Of a stretch of DNA of 64,000 nucleotides, positions 44,411 through 56,197 are shown piece after piece (position 1 is the stretch's first letter; each line of letters starts with the position of its first letter). Both the position numbers and the translations under genes were made by a program. The stretch lies in contig CM034300.1 in assembly GCA_019925795.1 (NCBI GenBank), positions 74,937,021 to 75,001,020 on the forward strand. The letters are read 5' to 3'. The DNA is from Dendrobium chrysotoxum (lineage: Eukaryota; Streptophyta; Magnoliopsida; Asparagales; Orchidaceae). The notes under the pieces were generated by a model. The model was not told the DNA's origin, made no database searches, and saw only the letters and a list, made by a program, of their open reading frames with translations.

Positions 44411-44669
44411 CGCAAAACCCAAAAAGAAAAAATGTAGGAGCTATGACTTTTTTACGTGTAAGTAGCTTTTCTGTTGCATCTTGTTTGATAGCTATGTCTA
44501 CATCTGTAATGGAAGTTTCAGTTTTTATGAACTATTCTTTTTCATAATATTTTTCAGATTTTGTTTAGTGATCTTTCATAGCATTTAAATTGTATCTGAA
44601 GTCATCTTACTCAAAATATGGCAAATAACAAGTAGGGGGTAGTAAAATCAAATTTGTTTATGCAATATA

Positions 44670-44751
44670 GGTTTCTTATTGTTTTCTAAAACAGCTTTTT
44701 AATACAAAACTTCTTTAAAAGCATTGGCCAAAAGCTATCACAAACAAAACC
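44670..44751. mobile_element. Tourist-like MITE, copy 9 (damaged left end)
   Basis: The right end GCTATCACAAACAAAACC, followed by TTA, is intact in form. The left end lacks the GTTTGGGAC part and begins GGTTTCTTATTG. Confidence 0.6.
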
Positions 44752-44754
44752 TTA

Positions 44755-47341
44755 ATTGCACATCGACCTTGCCATAACCCCACAAACCACCATACTACAA
44801 TTCTCCATCCATCTCGGTTATATTATTCACACTGATGACTCATATGCGCTAGGCTTCCTTTTCCCTACATCGGGAAACCTCCAAACATCGTAGACTTTGT
44901 CGATGACGGTCATCACAGGCTATTTTATTCTCAAACATTGCACAGGTGAGCATTACACTCAAACTTTAAAATACTTTGATAAATTGATTGCTTGTTCAAT
45001 TTTGAAGAAATAAAAAAAATCTTTGAGCTTGAATGTTTGAAATCTTTATCAATATAATAAAATGTAATAATGAATAATTTTATTAAATTTAGAAAAATAT
45101 TTTATAAAAAGTTATTTTTCTAATTTTGACAAAAATTTATTTTGCACCTTACACTTTACACGTGACAAGGTAAATCGATTGACATTCCTGAGGCAAGATG
45201 TAAGTTCAAGCTTCTATCATCTTTATCACATTTAAAAGATAGATGAGCATATTCTTAGTCACATAAGACTAATTTATAAATCTTATTTTAGCATTTTTTA
45301 TACCATATTGATAAGATGTTCGAACTTGCTTGATGTTGCACCATCGAGCTATAAATTCCATCATTCTCATTTCCATTTATCTTTGCATTCTTCCACATCA
45401 TTTCATGTCATTAGCATCTCCTTTACCACATTGAGGGATGTTCAGCTTTTTGTCATTTCTTTGGTGTCTTCTCTATAGGCTTTTCTTGGCCATTACATTG
45501 CTAATTTATGAGTCCCATTTTGACATCTTCTTAGTCCCATTTATCTTTGCATTCTTCCACATCATTTCATGTCATTAGCATATGTAATGGAGTTGTAAGT
45601 CCTGCTCTTTGGATGTCTTCTCTACTATATTGAGGAAATGTTCATATCTGTCCCATCTTCTTTACCATATTAAGGAGAGATTTTCAGTTTATTGTATTCA
45701 TCTCATTTTCTCTACCACATTGAGAAGATGTTTGGGCATTCTCAATAACACACGATCAAGTTATAAGCCTCATTTCTAGTGTTGTCTCTCCCACATGAAA
45801 AAAATATTCTTCTTTCCTATTCATCAACCTTAGAACCTAGGAAGCTTTGTCAACCTTGGCATGTATCACTACACAATACTATAAGTCTAATTAAAGTTTC
45901 TCCCTCATACTATAATAGAGTGTAATTTTCCTCTATCAACTTAGGACTACGGCTATATGCTTGGTCAATGAGGTCCTCTTGGTTGAGGTAACTCATAATT
46001 GCTAACAAAGATCCTCAGGTCACCACATAGCTAAGTAGACTAAAGGAACCGATGAACCGAGATGATAGAACTAGGGGATCTTGACCAGGGGCGTCATACC
46101 CACTTGGTAGGTTAGTCCTCACTTTCTTATTATTCTCTCATTCTAAATTTTACTTTTTTAGACCTACATCAATCGTCCATGATTCGAACACAAGTATTAA
46201 CTCCTAAATTAAGAATGTTCTCGGACACATTCGAGACATTGTTAATCTTAAAAACTTGCTCCTTTGAGAAACCTTGACCCCCCATAATTAAAATAGACTA
46301 TATTTGGAGCCACATTTCTTATAGAAAAAATCTCTAGAATATAAAATTAGTTTGCCTTGTATTGATCCCAACGGGCCTATATAGTACATTGATTAACTGC
46401 AAGATGCCCTTTTACTGTAATGTAGCAGGTGCCATTTAAAGCACACATTAACACACCAAAAATTAGAGTTTTTCTTAAAAAGGCATAATAACTTGTACTA
46501 AATGTATGGCTTGAAGAGTCACCAACTCAATTTGAGTCTAAATAAGCATAAAGGTGAATATTTTTATGATGACTTGGTAATCTAAATTATATAGTTCCTT
46601 ATAGATACCACAATAAATATACTAGCTATTGAAACTATGTGTTCAATAAATATTATATATGATTATGTATTGAAGAGAGCCGATAAGAATATGATATAGA
46701 GTGGGATTGTGAAATGGTAGCTGTAACTCATGGGAGGTTGTAGTTTTTATTGGGTCTTAATTTTGGATCAAGTTAGAATTATCCATAATAGCTCACTGTA
46801 GAATATTGAATGCATCTTGAGCTTGGTTTAAGTGAATGCCATAAGAATTTACATTATATTTTTGTGATTGTAAAGAAGGGATAGGTCGACTGTACTTGTT
46901 GTGAACCTGAGTTGTATAAAGTGATCATAAAGAGTATAAAACAATTGGCAATGGGCTTGTTTTATGCCATAGAGTGCTTTTTGTATCATTGGACAACAAA
47001 TCTTGTTTTATCATGCTATAGTGCCATTAGAATAAGCTATATTTTTATAAATCCACTTGCATCCAATTACATTTTAATGCTGGGAAGGTGGTACAATAGT
47101 CCAGGTACCCTAAGTTTGTAAAGATTGTAATTAAATGGACATGACTTTGCACCAATGCTCATGTTTAATAGTCGTAGAGTATCAAGAAAGGTTAGATAGA
47201 GAGTTTATGTTAGGAGAGGGCAATTTGTTGATAAGATAGACTACGCCTAAGAGTGTATCCAAAGAAAATGAGGAAGATGTGTTTCTAGCATCAAGGTTTG
47301 GATGATCTCAATTAGGTGATAGTGCTTACATTTTGTTAAAT
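44755..47341. other. No gene recognised; one 45-bp direct repeat
   Basis: No domain found. TCTTTGCATTCTTCCACATC with its surroundings (about 45 bases) occurs at 45373-45417 and again at 45537-45581, and CTACCACATTGAG-like words recur between 45420 and 45730, suggesting a decayed repeat of unknown class. The open frame at 46912-47121 has no recognisable domain. Confidence 0.45.
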
Positions 47342-47350
47342 CATTTTTAT

Positions 47351-48237
47351 CAAGGTTGTGAAAATTAGACCGTACAACGAATCAGAAGAATGAGGGGTTC
47401 ATGGTTCGATGGTTCAACCGGAGTCGAACTGGGGTTGAACCAAATGATGTAATAAATACTAAATTATTCAAATATAATATAAATTACATAATAATTAAAA
47501 TTTTAACAAAGAATATATAACTCTTTTGATTAAATCTCATGAACAAGTTCAATTAAAGCTCAACAGAAAGCTTATTAAAAAGCTTGATTAACCTTTAATG
47601 CGAATATAAGTATGTGTATATTATAAATATAATTATACGCATATTAAATATGTTTTAAAATTAAAAAAGTTTAATAATATATATGTATAAATATATATAA
47701 TTTTTAATAAGCATAATAATATAATATTTAATATACTATATAAATTTTATAATATAAAAAATTTATATTCCAACTTCTATAAATTATATGCATTCTCAGC
47801 TTAAATTTATAACATAAGTAATTTCATAATTCAACACTTTAACTCTCATGCAGAATTCTCACAAATTTTTAGTCTCACGTTATAGGAGAATTTAAAATGG
47901 TTCTTTTTATATAGGGTAAAGCACAAACCACAAGTAACAAATAAAGTTGCATAATCCAACAAGTTGGCAACTACTTAAATTTATTTGTATATATGAATTT
48001 AAATGTATGAATTTAAATATAAATTTAAAATTTCAAAAAATTAATTAAATAAAAAATTAATATTAAAATTTATTTAAATAAAACATAATATATATTGAAA
48101 AAGCCGGTTCAACAATTTTTTGGTCAACCTCCGGTTTTAACCAGTTTACTGAGAATTCAATTTTCTAATTGAACCGAACTGACAACTTGACCAATTCACG
48201 ATTGAACCGGTTGATCCAATCCAGTTTTAAAAACATT
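47351..48237. mobile_element. Mutator-like non-autonomous element
   Basis: Flanks CATTTTTAT (47342-47350) and GATTTTTAT (48238-48246) form a 9-bp duplication with one mismatch, the Mutator length. The left end CAAGGTTGTGAAAATTAGAC and the reverse complement of the right end (AATGTTTTTAAAACTGGAT) are imperfect inverted partners. Subterminal zones are rich in GGTTCAACCGG and GAACCG words; the middle is AT-rich with no coding capacity. Confidence 0.65.
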
Positions 48238-48246
48238 GATTTTTAT

Positions 48247-49424
48247 AGAGGGGTGAATGGACAAGTATGCTAATGAGAAATGCCAAAGTTATTAAGAATG
48301 ATAAGAAAGTTGGAATTGCAATATTCACCATGACAATCCATTCATATTGTTTTGATTTTTTGATTGAAATGGTTTTCAACAAAGGTTTTAAAATGTAAGG
48401 ATGACATTGATAGTCTGTGCTTTAAATTTCATTGGATAAACCCCTATCTAACAAGAATAGTTATCAAAAAATAATATATAATAGCGATAGCCTTGTTTGA
48501 ATTATGTTGAGTAAGGTACTCGTATATCATTATTAAAGAGTTTGACCGGAGTAGAACTTCTAGTTATACAAATAGAAAAGGATAATATATTTCTTTTAAC
48601 AAAATTAGATGTAATATATGAAAAAGACTTGAAGAAAAACTTAAATTGGGAATTACTTAGGATAAGATGGAGAGAGTTACTACAATAAAATGGCCTAGCT
48701 GTAGTTGCCACACATTGGAATTGGAATATGTGGAGGTAAAGCATGATAAATGGATTTTTTGGTGGCTATGGGGAAAAATCATATGTCATACATGCAATTA
48801 CAACAATGCTATTGCAATAGTGTGAAATTGGTCTTTCGGTCCTTAATGGTGCAGCCAAAAAAGTCAATTGAAACATAAAATAATAATTAGCAATAAATTT
48901 TTTTGGATTGAAAGTAAATTGTAGGGATTCTTAGGAATATAAAGAAGTTGTGGGAGAAGGAGCTTACTAGTAGGAGTTGGTAGGAGGCCATGATCAATTT
49001 GAGCGATGCAGAGCATTTGTCCATTGCTAATTGTAACTTGCTGGTTGATTTGGTAGCTTTATGGATATTTGAGTTGATTCGGATCTATATCCTAGCAAAT
49101 GGAATTGGATGATAACTTGAATCAATGTGATACCAACACTTAACATTTAAGCCTCCAATTTTAAAGAAAATCAACATTTAGTGGGGATTAAATCCTTTTT
49201 TTCTTTGTTTTTTCCTTATTTTCTTCCTCTTCTTTTCTCCTTCAGTTCAAGGGGATTAAATCCAAATCTTTCTCTATTAGGAGCTTGAAAGATTTGCATG
49301 ACTCTATTAGATTTTAATACTCCATGGGGATAAAACTTGGTTGACTTATTCTCTAATGACCCACTTTACAAGAAGCACTTAGGGCCATTTGATATTGTAT
49401 ATATTGATTTTAGGCATTATCACA
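48247..49424. other. No gene recognised
   Basis: Possibly the eroded continuation of the minus-strand Copia element at 49425-50179, but I see no integrase or reverse transcriptase motif. Confidence 0.4.
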
Positions 49425-50140
49425 ACCTACTTCAATAGCTATATTTACCTCTTCGTTGTAGAGAAGAGAGTACAAGTCATCTAGATTGATAGGTTGAAGT
49501 GTAGTGCGAATTGCTATTTTCAGTGCTTGGTATGTTGGTGATAAACTATTCAATATGTAAAGTATTATCTATATGTTTTCCATAATTGTTCTTGAACCAA
49601 CATCTATACTTACATCCACCTTCTCTTTTATATTAGCTAGATATTGGGTATTTTCTACTCTTTCATGGATAAGTTGTGTAGCCTATTTTTTGCTTGCAAA
49701 TTACTTGATCAGTTGGTGAATAGTAGCTTCCTATCCTGCATTTCCCATACATCACATCATGTTTCAATATTCAAAACATAAGGAAGAAATAAGGACTAGA
49801 TAGCTGAAGCCATGTTTTGATAAGCCAATATCCATAAATTGTATTATGAGTTTGTTATACAATTTCCATCAACATTGATTGGAAACTTTGGAGGGAATGT
49901 CATACCATATAAGTGTCATTCAAAGCTGTTGGTTTGAAATAGCTTAAGAACTTGGAGACATCCACATGGGATGATGTTTGATGATAAATTGGATGTGGAC
50001 AATACTCTTAATGTTAGCCATCAATAATTTAAGTTGAGTTGAAATGGAAATTTTCTCCATTGTGAGAGAAGAGACTTACTAGAATAGTTGTAACAGAATT
50101 AGCTAAAGTATCCATGAGATGAAGATATTACTAAACCTTT
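49425..50140 (-). pseudogene. Copia gag remnant, heavily decayed
   Basis: The clearest block on the minus strand, near 49425-49560, reads ILYILNSLSPTYQALKIAIR followed by TTLQPINLDDLYSLLYNEEV, which matches the LGxxYxxxxxxI...ISLEELxSLLLxxE region of Copia gag proteins. Upstream parts are scrambled by many stops and frame changes. A primer-binding site at 50167-50179 lies upstream in the correct orientation. Confidence 0.75.
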
Positions 50141-50166
50141 TAATCAAAAAGGAATGAGTGAAGCCT

Positions 50167-50179
50167 GGCTCTAATACCA
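50167..50179 (-). other. Primer-binding site of the decayed Copia element
   Basis: On the minus strand TGGTATTAGAGCC differs from the Copia pattern TGGTATCAGAGCC by one base. It follows TTTTAACG, a typical LTR end with CA mutated to CG, so the 5' LTR starts at 50180 and runs to higher coordinates. Confidence 0.75.
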
Positions 50180-50410
50180 CGTTAAAAGGCCTAAATAAAA
50201 ATAGAAGAGTAATGAAATTGAAAATGGGAAATGCATAATGGAGGTCAGAGGAGAAAAATATTGAAAAAGAGAAGATTATTATTGTTTATTCCATTGTAAT
50301 TTTTCTATATGTATCGTTCACTATAATAACTTTTAGATATTTAATAAAGGAGTTGGGTTATTATGTTGAGATAGTGGCTATTAATGATTAACGCTAATGA
50401 TTGAATCTCA
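50180..50410 (-). mobile_element. Probable 5' LTR remnant of the decayed Copia element
   Basis: Placed only by adjacency to the primer-binding site. The outer end and the partner LTR were not found; the right limit is approximate. Confidence 0.4.
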
Positions 50411-50919
50411 AATAGCCATCAGATTATAGAGAGAAACATGACGAAGAGTAGCGCGACAGTAGAGAGAGATTGCTTAAATGATATTCCATTTTTAGAACTT
50501 TGTTTGATTAATTTAAAAGATTTGTCAAATCAAGTTCGAGTTTTGTTCACAGTTTCATTCGAAAATAGTTTGAATTATGCTTAAATTATGTGTTGAACAA
50601 ATATTCGAATACTATCTAGTTGTGACTAATTTTGTTCAGAATATATTTTAATAAATAGTTTATGAATAATTAAGAAGATATTTTGATTCAAAATAAAATT
50701 TATGACATTTAAAAAAATATATTTAATCAATTATGAAAATCATCGGTAGTATAAGTGTATTAAGTCAAAATCCACCTAAGAGAAGTCTAATCAAATAATC
50801 CAGCGCTTTTGTTTTTTTATGCGTGATCTTCAACTCTGAAGTGCAGGAGTAAAAATTAAGTCCGGCGAAGCCCATATTGTCCTCAATCGGCAGCCTGAAG
50901 CCGAGTCCTCCCCTTCCCG

Positions 50920-51181
50920 ATGACGACGATCCGCAGATTTTGCTGCGAAGATCTCCTCCGTTTCGCTCCCGTTAACTTCGATCACCTCACCGAGACCGTT
51001 AGTTCCCTCTCTCTTGATTCTTTCTCTTTTCTGCTTCTATTTCAACCATGCATTGACAGTTACTCATCTCCCTCCCGCACTTGTTGACAGTTCAACATGT
51101 CCTTCTACATGTCTTACCTAGCTCGATGGCCCGACTACTTCCACGTCGCAGAGGCACCTGGCAATCGAATCATGGGTTACA
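50920..51181 (+). CDS. NAA20: NAA20-type N-terminal acetyltransferase (NatB catalytic subunit), exons 1-2 only
   Basis: Exon 1 (50920-50997) encodes MTTIRRFCCEDLLRFAPVNF then DHLTET, followed by a GTTAGT donor. Exon 2 (51091-51181) starts after TTGTTGACAG, encodes FNMSFYMSYLARWPDYFHVA then EAPGNRIMGY, and ends in phase 1 at a GTAAGC donor. This is the conserved start of NAA20, the GNAT-fold catalytic subunit that acetylates Met-Asp, Met-Glu, Met-Asn and Met-Gln N-termini co-translationally with NAA25. Both exons are open, and both donors and the acceptor between exons are canonical. A GCCCAT site II-type word lies 45-50 bases upstream of the ATG, as in many plant housekeeping promoters. The acetyl-CoA-binding exon (R-x-x-x-x-L/G-A motif) and the rest, about two thirds of the protein, were not found up to 64000. 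Confidence 0.88.
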
Positions 51182-52063
51182 GTAAGCGCTCGCAATAGAA
51201 CCTCTATCGCTTCCCTGTTTGGTCGCATATTCTATATTTAATTTCTTCATTTAATTGATTTGGGGATTGATGTAGGGTTTAGCATAGGATTCCCCAAACT
51301 CTAATCGATTTAGTGGTAGAATTAGGGCATTCGCGTACTTTTGTTTCTTTATTTTCTTTCTGATTACATGCTAGCTGATATGTGGAGTTGGGGCAATGGA
51401 GAGAACATCTACTTGGAATAAAGAGCTTGCTTGTTGGACTTATTAGCGTTTTGAGAACTCATCGATCGATTGTTGTCCGTGCAGTAATACCGATATCTTG
51501 CTATTAGTTTGGGTTGAGTCTTAGGAGATTAGTTAGAGAAATTGCAGGCTAGAGAATTTATTTATTTGATTGGAAATTGCAACATTTTGAAAGAGAAGCT
51601 CTAGAAAAATCCTGAGGATAAAGATTTGGACTTAACCATGCATAATGAGGTCATATGATAGATTGTGCCCATGCTGGATTAATGGCCTCCTATTCATAGA
51701 CAGGGCCAAATTCAATGACCCAGGATGGGCTTTAGAAAATAAATATAAATATAAATGTTTAAGTTTTTCCTAGCAAGAACCTTGGGCAAGAACCCACACT
51801 TGGCACATGAGTACACTTGATGAGTAGCTGATACGAGTTTGGAAAGAGTGACCTTATTTGATAGGCGACATATGAGTTCCCTTAAAAATTGCAATGTTCG
51901 AGTTGTGATGTTTAAAATGGGCTTGTTGATTTTGGTGACTTTTCGAGCCTCAATTCTTGACAAGCAAAGTAGTAATTCAAGGTATTGGGCAACTTCTAGA
52001 CTTGATGAGTTGTGAGCAAATTAAGCCAATTTAGAGCTCTCGAGATGTAGAATCCGATTTATG
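51182..52063 (+). other. Sequence after NAA20 exon 2: intron or flanking DNA
   Basis: Begins with the GTAAGC donor. T-rich and free of coding signal, consistent with an intron. I looked for an exon 3 with the expected start (IMGK) and did not find it here. Confidence 0.5.
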
Positions 52064-52086
52064 CTTATCAATTGAGTTGATCAACT

Positions 52087-52463
52087 ACAACAACAACAAC
52101 AACATCAAGCCTTTATCCCACTACGTGGGGTCGGCTACATGAATCCTTTTTCTCCATTGTGTCCTGTTAAAAGTTAAATTCTCGTTTAAATCTAATAAAG
52201 AAAGATCATTTCTAATATTTTCTAACCAAGTCTTTTTAGGTCTACCTCTACCATTCTTAATATAAGTCAAATCTAAGACCTCTACTTTCCTAACCGGGTC
52301 ATCGGGAGGCCGCCGTTTTATGTGACCAAACCATCTAAGGCGACTCTCTCTAATCTTATCTTCCACTGGAGCTACTCCAACCTTTTCACGAATATGCTCA
52401 TTTCATATCCTATCTCTAAGGGTAAAGCCACTCATCCACCTGAGCATCCTCATCTCTGCAACA
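52087..52463 (-). mobile_element. RTE LINE copy, 5'-truncated, with 23-bp target duplication
   Basis: On the minus strand this is the 3' end of the RTE family: the MLRWMSGF region, REKVGVAPVEDKIRESRLRW, FGHIKRRPPDDPVRKVEVLD, RGRPKKTWLENIRNDLSLLD, RTQWRKRIHVADPT, the 3' UTR and a (TTG)n tail (ACAACAACAAC on plus). Identical 23-bp flanks occur at 52064-52086 and 52464-52486. It corresponds to about 62318-62697 of the longer copy, with one in-frame stop near the truncated start. The perfect duplication points to a young insertion. Confidence 0.93.
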
Positions 52464-52486
52464 CTTATCAATTGAGTTGATCAACT

Positions 52487-55375
52487 GGTCCCATAAAAAT
52501 ATTGGTGTGCATCAATTCCTCAATTCTTTTGTTACTCTTGAGAAGATGGGTAGAACAACATAATAAAAGTGAAAGACCTAATTTTGCTTTGGGTGAATCA
52601 ATTTATAAGGTTCTAGAAAAGTTTGATTTTTTTTTTAAATTTTTCTATTACTGAAACTTCACTTGATGCACATCAATTAAAACTTATAAATATATTTTTT
52701 AGGGTTGACTATTAAAACACTTTGATTGTCCTTCATCATCACTATTCAAAGCTCTATAATTGTGATTGTTATTTAGCTTTCTTTCAAAGATGAGGAGGTT
52801 TGATCGTATATCTAACCAACGCATTTTTGAGGTTCTCATGAAGAGGTTTACAACGATGTCTTTGTACAAAGCTGTTAAAGTTGCTGAAGCTACTGCTAAG
52901 TCTAAAACAGCATTGAAGAAGGTGAAGTTTAAACCATAAGAAGGTGGTCAAGAGCTAATGTTGGCTATTTAGCGTGTTACAAAAGTGCACGTGCTAACCA
53001 AGTAATATATGATAAGTAGAGTATCATTCCCATGAATATTAAGGACTTAATTCTAAATAAATAATTGCTGATTAATATTATTGTTAATTTTACTCAACAA
53101 TTTGACTGAAAACTTTAGAAGTTATTTATATTAACTAAACTTTAACTTGGTATAAACTTAGAGAGAAATTCTTGAATCATGGTTTTATCAAGTCATTATT
53201 CTTCAACATTTGAATTTTGATTTCATTTTTTAAAAATAATAGTGTCAATAAAAAATAAAATTATTTTCTAATATACTTTAATAATTAAAAAAACTTAATC
53301 AATTAAATGAACTCATAATATTCATATATTAACTATCTTTAAAGATTATACTAAGTTCCATTATTTCAAGTAGGCAAGTTTCAATTGAGTGTATTCCTGT
53401 TCAACATAACTTGTTAATTTACTTTTACAATGCCCAAATGACTTTTCTGAAATCACAGGATGCTGTAAATTTTGAAATTGATTTATGGCCATTAAAACAA
53501 CTCAATGAAATACAAAGTAAATCAAGTAATTAAAACACAAAAAATCAAAGTTATTTATTAAAAAATATGTTCTTGATTCTACAATAAATCTAGAGAAATG
53601 AGTAAGTTTTTGGTTGAATTGAAAATATAATCCATAGAACTTACAAACTTCCAGATACAACTGAGAAGAATAAAGTAAGTAATGAAGCTAGAATTGTATG
53701 CAATTTTGTGCTCAAAATTATCCTTAATCCCGCCTCTTGTTTGAACTTCTTTCTTTTCCAATTCTCTCCCCAATTGCCACTCTACCTCAATCCAAATATC
53801 CCTATTTTAGCTCCCCAATATAAGCCCCAAAAATTGCCAAAGTAACTTTTTCAAGGTTATGAAACAATTCTAAAGATTTTAATGTTGGCTTCGCAGCTTG
53901 TAGTTGTTGTTACAGTAGCGCCTAGGCACTATTGCAATCCCCTACAAAATTTTATATGGGGTGGAGCACTTGATTTAAAGTCTACCAGGAGAGATCCCGC
54001 TCACTCTCTGAGAGAGTATGACATGAGACAGTTTAGTTAGAATATTCATTGAATTGAAGACAAAGCTAGAGAAATTTGAGGTCAAGAACATTGCGATGGA
54101 GTGACTCTCCTAGAAGAATATGTCAATAATTATATACATTCCATGGATGATTTTGTCACAGTAAAATATTTGGAAGGTATGTATTTTTGCTTTGAAAATT
54201 TGGTGAAACAAGATCTTGTCAGGCTCGTTTGGGCTAATTTGAACTACTTTTATAGTCAAGTTGAAGAGTTATCTAAAGGCCAATACAACATGAGTTATGA
54301 TGATGACCCAAATTGATTGCTTTATTTTGTATAATCTTTTAATTTTTTTTTTGTATATGATATAAGAAGTTCAAGTTAGCGATGTAATGAAAATGAATAA
54401 ATAAAATGAGAAATATTTTTAACCATCTTTCTTTTATCTTTTTGTTCTTAGAAAATTTCTTTCTCTAGTATTTTCCATTAGCAAATACATCTAAGATGTG
54501 TGTTCATATTAACCCTGGTAGGCTCAAGTTCTACTTGATCTGTTATCCTGCTAGTTAATTTTTCGAACAAGTCTTTGCCTTGTGAAGAGTCATCTTATGC
54601 TAGGGCTTTCTTTTTTGCGTGTTAATCTTGCTCACAGCTCGCCACATAGAATGAATTTCAGTTTCTTATTGTGAACTTTGTCACAAAATAGGAGTTCTAA
54701 TTTTAAGACAAGTTCTTCGCTTGTGTGGGTGGGCTCTACTTTTTGTCATAGTTAACATTTAATATTAGATGTGATGCTTGTGGATGTAACTTTAGAATTT
54801 CAAGAAGAAAACTGTAATAAGATAGGATTGAGAGAACAATTGAGAAGTTGTGTTTTGTAGTTAATTAGAAAGTCAAGAGTTCAAACGATTAATGAGCATC
54901 AAGTTACGAGTTCTCAAGAAATATGAGCAACTCCTTAATGAGAGACTTATTTTTGCTGAGTAATGGTACTATTATTAGTTTATCAGATTTTAATTTTCCC
55001 CTTAAGTGAAACTTATGTTTTAAGTGTAGGGTGACTTGTTTGTCAAGTGTATAGATTGTTTGACGTCTGAAGGGTTGTTTCTCGCTTGTAAGGAGTAGTT
55101 ACACACTTTTAAATTTGGCCCCTAAGCAATGACCACTGTAGCCAGCTATTTAGGACAGTCATCCTTTTGCTTAATGTTGAAATAACCTTGAATCCGTGGC
55201 CAACATCTTTCTATCTACAATAACCCAATAATATGTGGATAGTAATTATTCATTTGCAACAATCTAACAAATTGTTGATGACAACTTTTTCATCTAAAGC
55301 AATTTAAGGATTCATCGGCATTGACAAAGGGACTAAAATTGATGTAGGCGGGTGGGTGGGTGGGGTGGGGGGGGG
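52487..55375. other. No known gene; two unidentified open segments
   Basis: The segment at 52791-52980 (plus) begins MRRFDRISNQRIFEVLMKRF and continues lysine-rich to a stop at 52938, then stays similar in style past it. The segment at 54101-54316 (plus, 71 codons) begins MTLLEEYVNNYIHSMDDFVT and ends YNMSYDDDPN. Both have plausible protein-like composition, but I recognise neither and see no convincing splice context. The rest is AT-rich non-coding sequence. Confidence 0.4.
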
Positions 55376-56197
55376 TGTCAAAACAAGATGATAATTTTGG
55401 GTTCTTTGGGTTGTTTGCTGCTCTTGGTTTGGGCCTTGGTTGCTCTTGGTTTGGGCTTTGGCTGCTTTGGTTTTGAGCTGAAATCTTGGGATTTTCTTGT
55501 GCTGGCTGTCCCGGTTCTCTGTTCTGGCTTTTCGGTTTCTTCCCTGGTTGCTTTCCCGTGGTTGCTTCTGCCCCGTTTCCTGTGTTGTCTCTTCGGGTCC
55601 CTCTCTGGCTGCTTTCCTGTGGCTTTTGGTTGGGTTTCCCGTGGCTTTTTGGCCCTGTTTTTTGTGCTGATTTTGGGGACTGTTGTGGTGTGTCTTTGTT
55701 ATGCAGCTGCCGGCCCAGGAGGGGCCGGCTGGACCGGTCCAAGTTTACTGCAGACGGACAAAGGGGGGGGGGGACAAGGTGGGCCCCACTTGGGGCTGAT
55801 TTGCTTATGTGGGAGGGAAAATTTTGAATAGTAAGGGCAGTTTAGGTATTTTGTAGTCATCCTTTATTGTTAATTAGGGGGGATTAGGAGGGAGAGGGAG
55901 TTATCTTGAATTTGAATGTAATTTGGAGATTTAGGGTTTCTTGCTTGGGCTCTTGGCGTTGCCGGAGATTAGGAGAGTTGTTCTTCCTCTCAAATTGAAG
56001 AACATTGTATCTTTTATTGTTTTCTTGCATCTACTAGTGAAATACAAGCATTGGTGTGGTTTTCCCTTCATATTTTCATCTGTTTTCTCTGTTTTCCTGC
56101 GTTTGGCTGCTGTCCACTGCTGAAAACAGCAGTTTCCTGCTGCTTTTCCTCTTCCGGAGCGATAGGAATACGTGGATCTAAGTATTTCCTATCAGTC
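55376..56197 (+). mobile_element. Possible LTR with downstream primer-site-like sequence
   Basis: Starts TGTCAAAACAAG after a G run and has a G/T-rich first half. A leader-like part includes TTTAGGGTTTCTTGC, GAAGAACATTGTATC and GAAATACAAGCATTGG, typical of plant LTR leaders. Near 56184 TTCCTATCAGTCTTTT resembles a weak tRNA-Met primer site. There is no second LTR and no coding domain next to it, so the call is tentative. Open frames on both strands (for example 55290-55742 minus, 55352-55831 plus) are composition artefacts. Confidence 0.35.

Noticed and set aside
44191..44415. Minus-strand frame starting with polyglycine
   Set aside because: The glycines come from the 30-C run; the rest is the antisense of the SINE.
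55290..55831. Open frames of 150 and 159 codons on opposite strands
   Set aside because: G/T-rich low-complexity sequence with repeated CTCTTGGTTTGGGC-type words; no domain, better explained as LTR-type DNA.
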